This document shows, one piece after another, positions 40,991 through 50,902 of a stretch of DNA of 64,000 nucleotides (the stretch's first letter is position 1; every line of letters starts with the position of its first letter). Under the pieces are notes generated by a model that ran no database searches, was not told the DNA's origin, and saw only the letters and a list, made by a program, of their open reading frames with translations. A program made the position numbers and the translations under genes. This stretch comes from Roseiarcus sp963783175. GTDB taxonomy: Bacteria; Pseudomonadota; Alphaproteobacteria; Rhizobiales; Beijerinckiaceae. The stretch is from positions 6,852 through 70,851 of the forward strand of contig CAWANG010000017.1 of the NCBI GenBank assembly GCA_963783175.1, read 5' to 3'.

Positions 40991-43931
40991 CTATTCCCCG
41001 ATTACGCTCGCGCGAGCCCGCTGCCACCAGCCGCTGCGGCGAGGCCGCGACGGCTCGTCCTTTGCCGGAGGAAGGGTCGCTGGCGCCGGCTCGGCAGGGG
41101 CGTTGGCCCCTGGAGGCGCAGTTGACTCAGCGATTTGCGATGCGCCCGCGAAGGACGCCGGCGCCTTGATCTCAGGCTCCTCAGCCTCAGCAACGGGCGC
41201 CGGTTCGATGCGGGCTTCATTAGCCGAGGCTTGCGGCGGCTCGGCGGTCGCTTCTCGAGCGGAAACCGCCTCGCCGGAGGGCGGCGGCGTTTGGGAATAG
41301 TCTGCTTCGGATGCGGCGAATTCTTCTTCGAGCGCGAGCGACGGAGGCGAGTTGAAGCTTGGCGCCCCCGTTTCGCGCGTGCTTTCGCCGTCTGATCGCC
41401 GCGAGAAACGATCTCGCTGGCCGCGCGAGCGTCTCGAGCGGCGATCGCGGTCTTCCTCGCTGCGCGGCCCGCGCCTATCGAAGGCGCTCACTTCGCCACT
41501 TGGCGCTTGGAGATCGCCGCCGATTTCGGCGACCACCGCCAAGCCGTCGTCCGTCGGCTGCGGCGCGTCTTGAGAGGAGTTTTCGCCGAACGGCCGTTCG
41601 CCGCCGCGGCGTCGACGCCGCCGTCGACGCCGCCGGCCGAGATCGCCTTCGTCGAGCGAGGGGCTGCCCGCCCGGTCGCTCACTTGCGAAACCTCCTGAC
41701 CTCCCTGGTCTGGCGTTTCAGAAATTTCCTCCGGCTCCTCATCCGCCGGCGCCGGCTCCTCGACGATCGTGGCAAAGTCGTCCACCAACGATTTCGGCGG
41801 CTCGATTTCGCTCTTGACGCCGGCCGCCGGCTCGCCACGCTCGATCGTATGGTAATTGGCGCCCGTCAGAGTGTCGTCCGCCTCGACAACGATCGCCACG
41901 CCGAACCGGCGCTCCAGGTCGCGCAGATTGGCGCGCTTCTGGTTGAGAATATAGAGCGCGACAGGCGTGCGCGTACGCACCGTGACATCATGAGTTCGAG
42001 CTCTTGATCAATGCGTCTTCGAGCACCCGCAGCACATGGAGGGCGATCGAAGCCGTCGATCGCACGACGCCGGAGCCCTGGCAGTGGGCGCAAACCACGG
42101 TCGAGCCTTCAAGAACGCCTGTACGGATGCGCTGACGCGACATTTCGAGCAAGCCGAAGTGCGAGATGCGTCCGACCTGGATGCGCGCCCGGTCATTTTT
42201 CAGCGCATCCTTGATCCGCCTCTCGACCGCACGATTGTTGCGCGACTCCTCCATGTCGATGAAGTCGACGACAATGAGCCCGGCAAGATCTCGTAGCCGA
42301 AGCTGGCGCGCGATTTCGTCGGCCGCCTCGAGATTAGTGCGCAAAGCGGTATCTTCGATATTGTGTTCGCGCGTCGACCGGCCCGAATTGACGTCGATGG
42401 CTACAAGCGCCTCGGTTTGGTTGATGACGATGTAGCCGCCCGACTTCAGCGTCACCTGGTTGGAGAACATCGCATCGAGTTGCAACTCGACGCCAGCCTT
42501 CGCGAAGACTGGCTGGGTGTCGCGATAGAGCTGTACGCAGTTGACGTGGCTCGGCATCAGGAGCCGCATGAACTGCCTGGCTTCGCGATAGCCGGCTTCT
42601 CCGGCGACGACGATCTCCTCCACTTCCTTGCTGTAGAGGTCGCGGATCGCCCGTTTGATGAGCGAACCTTCTTCGTAGACGAGCGTCGGCGCGCTCGATG
42701 CGAGCGTCGTCTCCCGCACGGTCTCCCACATCCGTAACAAATACTCGAAGTCGCGCTTGACCTCCGCTTTGGTGCGGGAAGCGCCGGCAGTGCGGAGAAT
42801 GACCCCCATACCCTCGGGAACATCGAGCTCCTCGGCAATTCCTTTCAGTCGGCTGCGGTCTTGAGCGTTGGTGATCTTGCGCGAAATCCCGCCTCCGCGC
42901 GCGGTATTGGGCATCAAGACCGAGTAACGCCCGGCGAGCGACAGGTAAGTCGTCAGCGCCGCCCCCTTGTTGCCACGTTCTTCCTTGACGACCTGGACCA
43001 GAAGAACTTGCCGGCGCTTGATGACTTCCTGAATCTTGTACTGGCGGCGCAAGCGCGGCGCGCGGCGGGGAATCTCTTCCAGAGCGTCGCCGCCGATCTG
43101 CTCGACTGGCTCGCCTTCATCCTCGATCCTCTGCTTACGGTTCGGCGCTAAGCGCTCCTCGGATCCGCCTTCGAGCGTCGTGACTTCGTGATCGTCCTCC
43201 TCGTGGAGGCGCTCCTCGTGCTCAATTTCATCGATTGGTCTGGCGGCGTCGGCGTGCTCGTCGGGGCTCAAATCGCTCAATGGAGCTTCAACCGGCGCCC
43301 CGCAGCCGCTGCATTGTCCGGCTCGGAGGGTTTTGGACTCTCGGGTAGCGACTCCGCGGCCAAAAGTTCGGCGGCGTCGCTGTACGCGGGGGTCGAAGCG
43401 GCGTCTATCTCGTCCGAAATTGTCGCTGACGGTGCATCCGCGCCGCCAGCCTCGGCCGAGTCCCCGTCGAAGCTCGGCGAGGATGACGCCGGCGCGGGTT
43501 CGTCCGAGCCAGGTTCGTCTGCAGACGCAAACTCCGAAATCGTCTCGGCCGTCTCGACGCGCGCTTCGACCTCTGGGCGCCTTGGGCGCCGGTGACGCCG
43601 GCTGCGTCGTTCGCCGTTCGCCTCTTCGTCCTCCTCGCGCTGGGAAAGGGCTTCTTCTTCAAGAAGCGCCTGTCGATCGGCGACCGGAATCTGGTAATAG
43701 TCCGGATGGATTTCGGAGAAGGCAAGAAAACCGTGGCGATTGCCGCCATAATCGACGAAAGCGGCCTGAAGCGACGGCTCTACCCGGGTGACCTTGGCGA
43801 GGTAGATATTCCCTCGCAGCGGCCGCTTGCTCGCTGAACTCGAAGTCAAATTCCTCGACCCGATTGCCTCGCAGAACTACGACCCGGGTCTCCTCCGGGT
43901 GGGAGGCGTCGACGATCATTTTGTTGGCCAT
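40991..43931 (-). CDS. rne: Ribonuclease E (three frame breaks)
   Basis: About 980 residues; endonuclease for rRNA processing and mRNA decay and scaffold of the degradosome. The start MANKMIVDASHPEETRVVVL is at 43931. An insertion near 43830 leads to the S1 domain (RGNIYLAKVTRVEPSLQAAF, DYGGNRHGFLAFSEIHPDYY), which has a long acidic insert typical of alphaproteobacteria. Near 43290 the frame changes again (one base lost or two gained), leading to the catalytic core: VLMPNTARGGGISRKI, VAIDVNSGRSTREHNIEDTA, GLIVVDFIDMEESRNNRAVE, and the zinc-link CAHCQGSG. A further insertion near 41992 leads to the arginine-rich C-terminal scaffold (RRRRRRRRRRGGERPFG). The ends converge on araD1. Confidence 0.92.
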
Positions 43932-44718
43932 GGCAAACTCTCTCGCCGCGCGTGAAAATTCGCTGCGAGGGCCGAGAGGGCCGCCCGACCGCGCCGCGCG
44001 TGGCGTCTGTGTTGGAGATGGGGAAATTTGGAGATTGGGAAACGAGCGCCGCCGCTTCAGCGGGCTGACAAGAAGCGACAGCAACGCCAAAAACCGTCCG
44101 TTCTGCAGGCATTGCGGCCGGAAAGTTGTGGTTTTGCCGTCGGGACATCGTCATCCTGCAAACAAGGCGTGCACGGCTCGTCGCCATTCACGCGGCGCCG
44201 CATGGCGCCGATGTCACGATCCAGGACGCGCCGCCGGCCCGTATCCGGCTGGTCGATTCGTTGCCCTCTGCTCGCGATCGCCCGCCCGCCCTCGCCGACG
44301 GATCACAGTGGCGAGCCGTCCGATGGGCCGACAACCCCGCTCGACGATGTCCGCGCAAGCCGCGGGCCATCACATGACGGTCCCGGCAAAAGCCTCGCTC
44401 AACCAACGAGCAAGTCGACCGCGCGAACTCGGTCCGAATTCGTAACGCGCCTTAAATAGGCGCCTCCGGGCGCCTTGGCAAGTTCTTTTCCCATTTGTAC
44501 TTCTTGAGGGCGCAAACTGCGGCGTTGCTTCACCGAGCCAAACACTATGCGCCCGGACCGTTTAACCCAGCGTAAAGAACTTCGCGTGCTCATTTTTGCT
44601 CGCGCGGGTCGGCCGGTCAGGCCAGTGGCCGGCCCAACAAGGCTGAATCGCCGACCGATTGCGTGCTGGCGGCATTGGCTCTATAGCGCAATGGCGCGCG
44701 GCGCCGAGGGGAAGCTGA
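43932..44718. other. Long divergent intergenic region between rne and the amidase gene
   Basis: This 787-bp stretch must hold the rne promoter and a long rne 5' leader on the minus strand, and the amidase promoter on the plus strand. In other bacteria the rne leader mediates feedback control by RNase E, and a similar role is possible. Open frames on both strands here lack homology, start signals and consistent codon use. I recognise no RNA gene. Confidence 0.45.
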
Positions 44719-45987
44719 ATGGCGCGATTGGGACGCTTGGCGGCTCTTGTCGCTTTGCCGTTGATGGCGGCGCCGCCCGAGCGCGCGATCGCGGTCGACA
44801 CCGGCGCGCCGGTTGCTGTCGCCGCCAGGCTCTTCCAGGATCAAAGCGGGGCCAAACTCGTGTTCGACCTTTCGCGAACGGTCGACGTGAGCGCGTCCGC
44901 CATGGCGTCGCCCGATCGCATTGTTGTCGACATGCCGGAGGTCGGCTTTCGCCTCGACCCGTCGGTCGGCCGGGTCGGCGCGGTGCGCGACGATTCTCTG
45001 GTCAAGGACTTCCGTTTCGGCTTGCTTGCCGCCGGGAAATCGCGGATCGTCATCGACCTCGCGCGTCCGGCTTGTCCTGCCGACGTTTCCGTCAGACAAA
45101 TCGTCGAGGGCGCGCCCGCGGCGCAACTCACGATTGAACTGAAGCCCTGCGATCCCTCAACATTCGCTGCGCTCCTCCGATCGCCGGCTGTTTCGACTGC
45201 AGGCGCGCCAGATGCGCCCGCGGCTGCGCAGCCGCCAGTCGTTGTCCTTGATCCGGGTCACGGCGGCATCGACGGCGGCGCCCGCGGCCTCGGGGGCGTG
45301 CAGGAAAAGTTCCTGGTTTACGAATTTTGCGCCGAATTGAAGCGACAACTCGATGCAACGAAGCGCTACAGAGTCGTAATGACGCGTGACGGCGATCAAT
45401 ACGTGGATCTCGAAGATCGGGTCGATATCGCCCGCGCCGCCAACGCGTCATTGTTCATTTCCGTCCACGCTGACACACTGAGCGAGGACCCGGACGTTAG
45501 CGGCTCCACGGTCTATACCGTGGCGGACCGCGCTTCCGATGCGGAGGCTGCCCGCATTGCCGCCCGGGAAAACGCCGCCGACAGAGACCCTGTCGGGCGC
45601 AGGCGGCTCGATGATCCGGACGTCGCCGGCATCCTGTTCGACCTAAAGCGGCGAGAGACCCGGAGTTACGCCCACATCTTCTCGCGAGGTCTTGTCGGCA
45701 GCTTGCGTGGCGCAGCGAAGCTCAACCACAACCCGGAACGCTCGGCCGGCTTCGTCGTCCTGAAGGCGCCAGAATTTCCCTCCGTCCTCGTTGAACTGGG
45801 CTACCTCTCGAACCCCCAAGACGTCCAGTCTCTAATGTCCCCGGAATGGCGGGCCAAGGCGGCTGGGGCCATGGTCAACGCCACCGACGCCTTCTTTTCT
45901 GGATCCGAGAAGCCGGCAGCCGCGCCCTCGGCCGAGCCCGGGATCGCGTTGTCAAGCGGACAGGCTGCCCCGCCGCCCGGCCATTGA
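44719..45987 (+). CDS. N-acetylmuramoyl-L-alanine amidase (AmiC type)
   Basis: 422-residue periplasmic enzyme that cleaves septal peptidoglycan. The N-terminal signal is MARLGRLAALVALPLMAAPP; an AMIN domain (about 35-130: LVFDLSRTVDVSASAMASPD, VIDLARPACPADVSV) targets it to septa. The Amidase_3 domain begins VVLDPGHGGIDGGARGLGG, with zinc histidines there and in SLFISVHADTL; the glutamate in SVLVELGYLSN completes the site. It lies upstream of PBP1A on the same strand, as in many alphaproteobacteria. Confidence 0.92.
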   Translation: MARLGRLAALVALPLMAAPPERAIAVDTGAPVAVAARLFQDQSGAKLVFDLSRTVDVSASAMASPDRIVVDMPEVGFRLDPSVGRVGAVRDDSLVKDFRFGLLAAGKSRIVIDLARPACPADVSVRQIVEGAPAAQLTIELKPCDPSTFAALLRSPAVSTAGAPDAPAAAQPPVVVLDPGHGGIDGGARGLGGVQEKFLVYEFCAELKRQLDATKRYRVVMTRDGDQYVDLEDRVDIARAANASLFISVHADTLSEDPDVSGSTVYTVADRASDAEAARIAARENAADRDPVGRRRLDDPDVAGILFDLKRRETRSYAHIFSRGLVGSLRGAAKLNHNPERSAGFVVLKAPEFPSVLVELGYLSNPQDVQSLMSPEWRAKAAGAMVNATDAFFSGSEKPAAAPSAEPGIALSSGQAAPPPGH

Positions 45988-46242
45988 CCCTTGCGCGCAG
46001 TGGGCGCCCCGGGCTATTGGCATGCGCGGCCTGGCGCGAGACGCATCGATCATAAATTCGCCCAAGTCGAGATTGACACGGGACGAGTCCGGCGGGCTCG
46101 ATTCCGTGCCGGGTCGGGGCGGCCAAGCGAAGGGCTGCAGACCGGCCTCGTAGACTGCGCGCCTTCGAGGCGCTGAGATTAGAGTTCGTCTCGGCGCCTG
46201 GAGCGCTCGCCGACGGGCGCATTGGAAGGCTACGATCGAGAG

Positions 46243-48642
46243 ATGCGCGGGATCGTTCGCATTATCGGCTTCATATTCGCTACCGGCACGCTGCTGTTCG
46301 TCGTGGCGGCGGCTGTCTTTGCCGGCGTCGTTTGGAAATATGAGCAGGACCTGCCGGACTACAGCCAGCTCAAGAACTACGAGCCGCCGGTGATGACGCG
46401 CGTGCACGCGGCTGACGGCAGCCTGCTTGCGGAATATTCGCGAGAGCGACGCCTCTATCTCCCGTCGGACGAAATTCCGGCCCTGGTCAAGGAGGCGTTC
46501 ATATCGGCCGAAGACAAGAACTTTTACAGCCATTGGGGCGTCGACCCCGAAGGCATCGTCCGCGCGGCCTTCGTCTACCTTCAAGGATCACGACATATCC
46601 AGGGCGCTTCGACCATCACCCAGCAGGTAGCGAAGAACTTCCTTTTGAACTCGGACCGAACGTTCGACCGCAAGATTCGTGAGATTCTGCTGAGTATGCG
46701 AATTGAGTCCGCCTACTCGAAGGAAAAGATCCTCGAACTCTACCTCAACGAGATTTATCTCGGCCTTTCCAACTACGGCGTCGCGGCGGCGGCGCTCAAT
46801 TATTTCAACAAGTCCGTGCACGAGCTGACCATTGCCGAAGTCGCCTATCTCGCGGCTTTGCCAAAGGAGCCGAGTTCGCTGAACCCATTCCGCGATCATG
46901 ACCGCGCTGTAGAAAGGCGCAACTACGTCATTGGGCGCATGGAGGAGGATCGCTACATTACCGCCAAACAGGCTGACGAGGCTCGGGCTGAGCCTTTGGT
47001 GGTCAATCCGCGCGTCCTCACGCCAAATTCGATTGCCGCGGGTTTCTTCGCCGAAGAGGTCCGGCGCGAATTGTCAGAGCGCTACGGCGAGCAAAAGCTT
47101 TACGAGGGCGGCCTGTCGGTTCGCACAACTCTCGACCCGAAAGTTCAGCTGATGGCGCGTAAAGCGCTGGTCGACGGTCTGGTGCGCTATGATGAGGCCT
47201 ACGGCTGGCACGGCACGCTCAAGACCATCGACATCAGCCAGGATTGGGGCGTTCCGCTGGCCGATATTCCCGCCTATGGCGACATCAAGCCTTGGGTCTT
47301 GGCGGTGGCGCTTGACGTCGGCGACACCGCGGTGCGGATCGGAATCCAGCCGGAGCGCGACAAGTCCGGCGCGATCGTCGCCGACCGCAAGACCGGCTCA
47401 GTGACGCTCGACGGCGTCAAATGGACGGGCAGGAGGCCGAAGAGCCTGGTCAAACCGGGCGACGTCTTTTATGTCGAGCCGGTCGTGGGCCGCGACGGAG
47501 AATATCGGGTGCGGCAAATTCCGGAAGTGTCCGGCGCCTGCATCGCGATGGATCCGTTCACCGGACGCGTGCTCGCCATGGTCGGCGGATTTTCGTTTGA
47601 CGAGTCCGAGTTCAATCGAGCGACTCAGGCGCAGCGCCAGCCGGGTTCCTCGTTCAAGCCCTTCGTCTACGCAGCAGCGCTGGATAACGGCTACACGCCC
47701 TCGTCAACTCTTCTCGACGCCCCGGTCCAGATTGACGACGGCAGCGGCCAACTATGGACTCCGGCGAATTTCGAGGGCACCTCCGGAGGGCCGCATACGC
47801 TCAGATTTGGGATCGAACATTCGATCAACCTGATGACGATCAGGCTCGCGCGCGACATCGGCATGCCGCTGGTGGTCGAATACGCCAAGCGCTTCGGCAT
47901 CTACGACAATCTGCCGCCGTTCCTGTCGATGGCGATCGGCGCGGGCGAGACAACTGTGCTGCGGATGATCACCGGCTATTCAATGTTCGCCAATGGCGGC
48001 AAGCGGGTGAAAGCAACGCTGATCGACCGGATCCAGGATCGCTGGGGCAATACGATCTACAAGCACGACGAACGCGTCTGCGAAGGGTGCGACGACCCGG
48101 ATTGGCACAACCAACCCGAGCCTCGCCTGATCGATAAGCGCGAACAAGTGATCGATCCGCTGACGGCCTATCAAATCACCTCCATCATGGAGGGCGTCAT
48201 CCAGCGCGGCACCGGCATCGCGATCAAGGAGGTGGGCAAGCACCTTGCCGGCAAGACCGGCACCACCAACGATGCGAAAGACCTCTGGTTTGTCGGCTAT
48301 TCGCCCAACCTCGCCTTCGGCGTGTTCATGGGTTACGACAAGCCCCGTTCCCTTGGCGGCAGCGCGCAGGCGGCGCTTTACACCGCGCCGATATTCCGCG
48401 ACTTCATGAAGTTGGCGCTCAAGGACACGCCCGACACGCCGTTCCGCATTCCGCCCGGCATCAAGCTCATTTCCGTCGACGTTCATTCCGGAATGCGGGC
48501 GAGCGGAGCCGGCACAATCATGGAGGCGTTCAAACCCGGCACCGGGCCGCCCGACACCTATGGCGGCGGCTGGGGCGAGGGGGCTCAGACCTCGTCGCGG
48601 AGCGAACGATCGGTTGGATCGGGGACGGGCGGCCTGTACTGA
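46243..48642 (+). CDS. mrcA: Penicillin-binding protein 1A
   Basis: 799-residue bifunctional peptidoglycan synthase. The N-terminal anchor (IVRIIGFIFATGTLLFVVAA) is followed by the glycosyltransferase domain with E90 in ISAEDKNFYSHWG and TITQQVAKNFLLNS. The transpeptidase domain has S469xxK in GSSFKPFVY, SIN in HSINLMTIRL and KTGT in LAGKTGTTND. An OB-like segment (about 325-410) lies between the two, as is usual for PBP1A. I start at 46243, the ATG behind GGAAGG, not the TTG at 46222. It lies 255 bp after the amidase gene. Confidence 0.95.
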   Translation: MRGIVRIIGFIFATGTLLFVVAAAVFAGVVWKYEQDLPDYSQLKNYEPPVMTRVHAADGSLLAEYSRERRLYLPSDEIPALVKEAFISAEDKNFYSHWGVDPEGIVRAAFVYLQGSRHIQGASTITQQVAKNFLLNSDRTFDRKIREILLSMRIESAYSKEKILELYLNEIYLGLSNYGVAAAALNYFNKSVHELTIAEVAYLAALPKEPSSLNPFRDHDRAVERRNYVIGRMEEDRYITAKQADEARAEPLVVNPRVLTPNSIAAGFFAEEVRRELSERYGEQKLYEGGLSVRTTLDPKVQLMARKALVDGLVRYDEAYGWHGTLKTIDISQDWGVPLADIPAYGDIKPWVLAVALDVGDTAVRIGIQPERDKSGAIVADRKTGSVTLDGVKWTGRRPKSLVKPGDVFYVEPVVGRDGEYRVRQIPEVSGACIAMDPFTGRVLAMVGGFSFDESEFNRATQAQRQPGSSFKPFVYAAALDNGYTPSSTLLDAPVQIDDGSGQLWTPANFEGTSGGPHTLRFGIEHSINLMTIRLARDIGMPLVVEYAKRFGIYDNLPPFLSMAIGAGETTVLRMITGYSMFANGGKRVKATLIDRIQDRWGNTIYKHDERVCEGCDDPDWHNQPEPRLIDKREQVIDPLTAYQITSIMEGVIQRGTGIAIKEVGKHLAGKTGTTNDAKDLWFVGYSPNLAFGVFMGYDKPRSLGGSAQAALYTAPIFRDFMKLALKDTPDTPFRIPPGIKLISVDVHSGMRASGAGTIMEAFKPGTGPPDTYGGGWGEGAQTSSRSERSVGSGTGGLY

Positions 48643-48775
48643 GTCGCCGAATTGTCCGGACGATGAGTTCAAACCCCTCTCCGCTCGCCCGGGCGCCGTC
48701 TCTAAGGCGCCGCAACACGCTTAGGCAGAGCGACTCGCGGAATCGCATCTCGCTTTCAGGTTTATGGGTTGGATC

Positions 48776-49904
48776 ATGCGCGCCGAAGCCGAACAGTTGG
48801 TCGAATCGATCAAGCAGTCCGTGGGATTGCTGAGGAGGCATCTTTGACGTCGATGCGGCGACGCGGCGTCTGGCCGAACTGAACGCGAAATCCGAAGATC
48901 CCAATCTTTGGACCGATCCCGAATTCGCCGAAAAGGTGATGCGCGAGCGCACGATGCTGGAAGACCGGCTGGGTTCGCTGGCGCAAATTCAGCGCGACCT
49001 CGACGACGCGGCGACGCTGGTCGACCTTGGGGAGACCGAGGGCGACCACGCGGTCGAAGCCGAGGGAATCGCTGCGCTCAGGGCGCTCAAGACCGAGGGC
49101 GAACGGCGCCAGCTTGAGGCGCTGCTTTCGGGAGAGGCCGACGCCAACGACAGCTATGTCGAAGTTCATTCCGGGGCGGGCGGCACCGAGAGCTGCGACT
49201 GGGCGCGCATGCTGTTGCGAATGTACGCGCGCTGGGCGGAACGGCGAAAATTCCAAGTCGAGCTGATCGAAGAGACTGCTGGGGACGAGGCCGGCATCAA
49301 GTCGGCGACGATCATCATCAAGGGCCATAACGCGCATGGATGGCTGAAGACCGAGTCGGGCGTCCATCGTCTGGTACGGATCTCGCCATTCGATTCCAAC
49401 GCCCGCCGGCATACGAGTTTCGCCTCCGTCTGGGTCTATCCGGTTGTCGACGACCGGATCCAGATCGAAGTCAACGAGAGCGATTGCCGGATCGACACCT
49501 ATCGCGCGTCCGGCGCTGGCGGACAGCACGTCAACAAAACTAAATCGGCGGTGCGCATTACCCACCTGCCGACCGGCATCGTCGTCGCCTGCCAATCGGA
49601 GCGCTCACAGCACAAGAACCGGGCGACCGCCTGGAACATGTTGCGCGCCCGCCTCTATGAGCTCGAGCTGGAGAAGCGGGAAGCCAAGGCCAACGCCGAT
49701 GCGGCCTCCAAAACCGACATTGGCTGGGGCCACCAGATCCGCTCCTACGTGCTGCAACCGTACCAGATGGTGAAAGACCTTCGCACCGGCCACGTATCGG
49801 GTTCGCCTGCCGACGTGCTCGACGGGGATCTCGACGCGTTCATGGAGGCTTCACTCGCCCAGCGTCTGTCGGGTCGCACCGTGGCTGTGGAGGACGTCGA
49901 ATAG
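48776..49904 (+). CDS. prfB: Peptide chain release factor 2, with programmed +1 frameshift
   Basis: About 375 residues; recognises UGA and UAA stops. The first frame (MRAEAEQLVESIKQSVGLL) ends at CTT TGA C. A +1 slip over CTT at 48842-48844 then continues LDVDAATRRLAELNAKSEDP in the next frame. An internal Shine-Dalgarno-like AGGAGG at 48833-48838 sits 3 bases before the CTT, the same spacing as in E. coli prfB. Later motifs are SPF in LVRISPFDSNARR, the RF2 tripeptide, and GGQ in RASGAGGQHVNKTKSA. It autoregulates through its own UGA codon. Confidence 0.93.
48833..48848 (+). promoter_or_regulatory. Programmed ribosomal frameshift site in prfB
   Basis: AGGAGG, spacer CAT, slippery CTT, stop TGA, then C. 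This matches the known E. coli arrangement (SD-like run, 3-base spacer, CUU UGA C). When release factor 2 is scarce the ribosome slips +1 and makes full-length protein. Confidence 0.85.
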
Positions 49905-49915
49905 GCCGTTCTGCG

Positions 49916-50057
49916 CCGACAACGAAATCCAAATCCGCCGCAACAAAATCAGAGCCCGGCGCAACGAAAACCAAATTCGGCGCAACAAAATCCAAATCCA
50001 GCGCAACGAAAACCAAATCGTTTTCTCTTCCGTCAATCCAGACTTTTCAATGGCTTA
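49916..50057. repeat. Five 21-bp tandem units plus CTTTTCAATGGCTTA tail, copy 2 of dispersed repeat
   Basis: Five units start at 49921, 49942, 49963, 49984 and 50005, exactly 21 bp apart, each close to AACRAAAWCCAAATYC preceded by RSCGC. The array is followed by TTTTCTCTTCCG and the tail CTTTTCAATGGCTTA at 50043-50057, identical to 29276-29290. Read on the minus strand, each unit gives a 7-residue repeat (IWFSLRR, IWILLRR), making a 61-codon open frame that I do not count as a gene. It lies directly after prfB. Confidence 0.75.
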
Positions 50058-50329
50058 ACCGCGAAAACCAGGCAAAGCCGCCCTTGGCTCCGGGCCCGGG
50101 CGATCAATACGCCATCGAAGTCAGACACCGTGAGGCGCTGGCGCCACATCGTCGCCCGGAGGGAAACCCCGGGATGCCGACAACAGCAGGGACAATAGCA
50201 CGGCCTTCTGATTATCGCAAACAATTGTCACCGCCGCTCTTTCCCGCATTGCGGACCGCGGCCTCGCACGCGCGCCGAGTTTCGGCAATTCCATCCGGAG
50301 ACCACGTCTGAAGGATTTCGGCCGGGCTT
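50058..50329. other. Intergenic region with a duplicated 15-bp piece of the cytochrome b561 gene end
   Basis: Non-coding by appearance. GCGCCGAGTTTCGGC at 50272-50286 repeats at 50343-50357, inside the last codons of the cytochrome b561 gene (PKLGASRR). This suggests a small local duplication. I see no other feature. Confidence 0.4.
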
Positions 50330-50902
50330 TCAGCGGCGCGAGGCGCCGAGTTTCGGCCAATCCGGCCACATTCGCCTCAGAACGTCGTCACCGTTCACGA
50401 GATGGTGCTTGAGCGCCCCCGCGACGTGGAGCGCGAGCAGGAACGCGATTGCCCACGCAGCGACTTCATGCGCGAGCACGGCCTCGGCGAACTTCGACGG
50501 GTTGGCAGGCGCTATGTTCGGGATGACGAACAGGTCGAAGAATTGGGTCGGCACCGGGAGCGGCGACGTTGAAACGACCAGCCAGCCCGAGACGATCGCG
50601 CAGAGCGTCAAGACATAGAGCGCCACTTGGGCGAAAGCGGCGAGGCGGCGCTCCCAGTTCGGGGAAAGGGGAGCGGGCGAAGCGCCGGCAAATCGAGCGG
50701 CGAGCCGTGCGGCGGTCAACGCAAGCGCCACGAAGCCGAGCGATTTGTGCAACTGGAAAAGATCGAACGTCGACGCAGCGTCGAGGCCGCCGTACACCAT
50801 TGCCCACCCGAGCGCGATGAGCGCCAGAATGAGCACGGCCCCCGCCCAATGGAGCAAAATGATCAGCCCGCTCCAGCGCGCCGGCCGCGCCTTGGCATTC
50901 AA
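50330..50902 (-). CDS. Cytochrome b561 family protein
   Basis: 190-residue inner-membrane diheme cytochrome with four transmembrane helices (about 11-31, 46-62, 86-108, 145-165). Likely heme ligands are histidines in LIILLHWAGAVLILAL, LFQLHKSLGFVALAL, AHEVAAWAIAFLLALHVAGALKHH (two, in part) and the C-terminal KHHLVNGDDVLRRMWP. The start is a TTG at 50902 overlapping the yceI stop (TTGA), so the two are coupled. In other bacteria YceI and cytochrome b561 are paired and may shuttle quinone-derived electrons. Confidence 0.85.
   Translation of the reverse strand: MNAKARPARWSGLIILLHWAGAVLILALIALGWAMVYGGLDAASTFDLFQLHKSLGFVALALTAARLAARFAGASPAPLSPNWERRLAAFAQVALYVLTLCAIVSGWLVVSTSPLPVPTQFFDLFVIPNIAPANPSKFAEAVLAHEVAAWAIAFLLALHVAGALKHHLVNGDDVLRRMWPDWPKLGASRR

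Noticed and set aside
43932..44718. Small plus-strand frames between rne and the amidase gene
   Set aside because: Several frames overlap each other without ribosome sites, domains or coding bias.
48776..48847. Treating the early prfB TGA as another sequencing insertion
   Set aside because: The AGGAGG-spacer-CTTTGAC context is the known programmed frameshift signal, unlike the other breaks.
49916..50020. Possible CRISPR array
   Set aside because: Units are 21 bp back to back without spacers, and there are no cas genes.
49851..50036. 61-codon minus-strand frame with IWFSLRR heptads
   Set aside because: The coding pattern follows from the 21-bp DNA repeat; it overlaps the prfB end and has no ribosome site or homologue I know.
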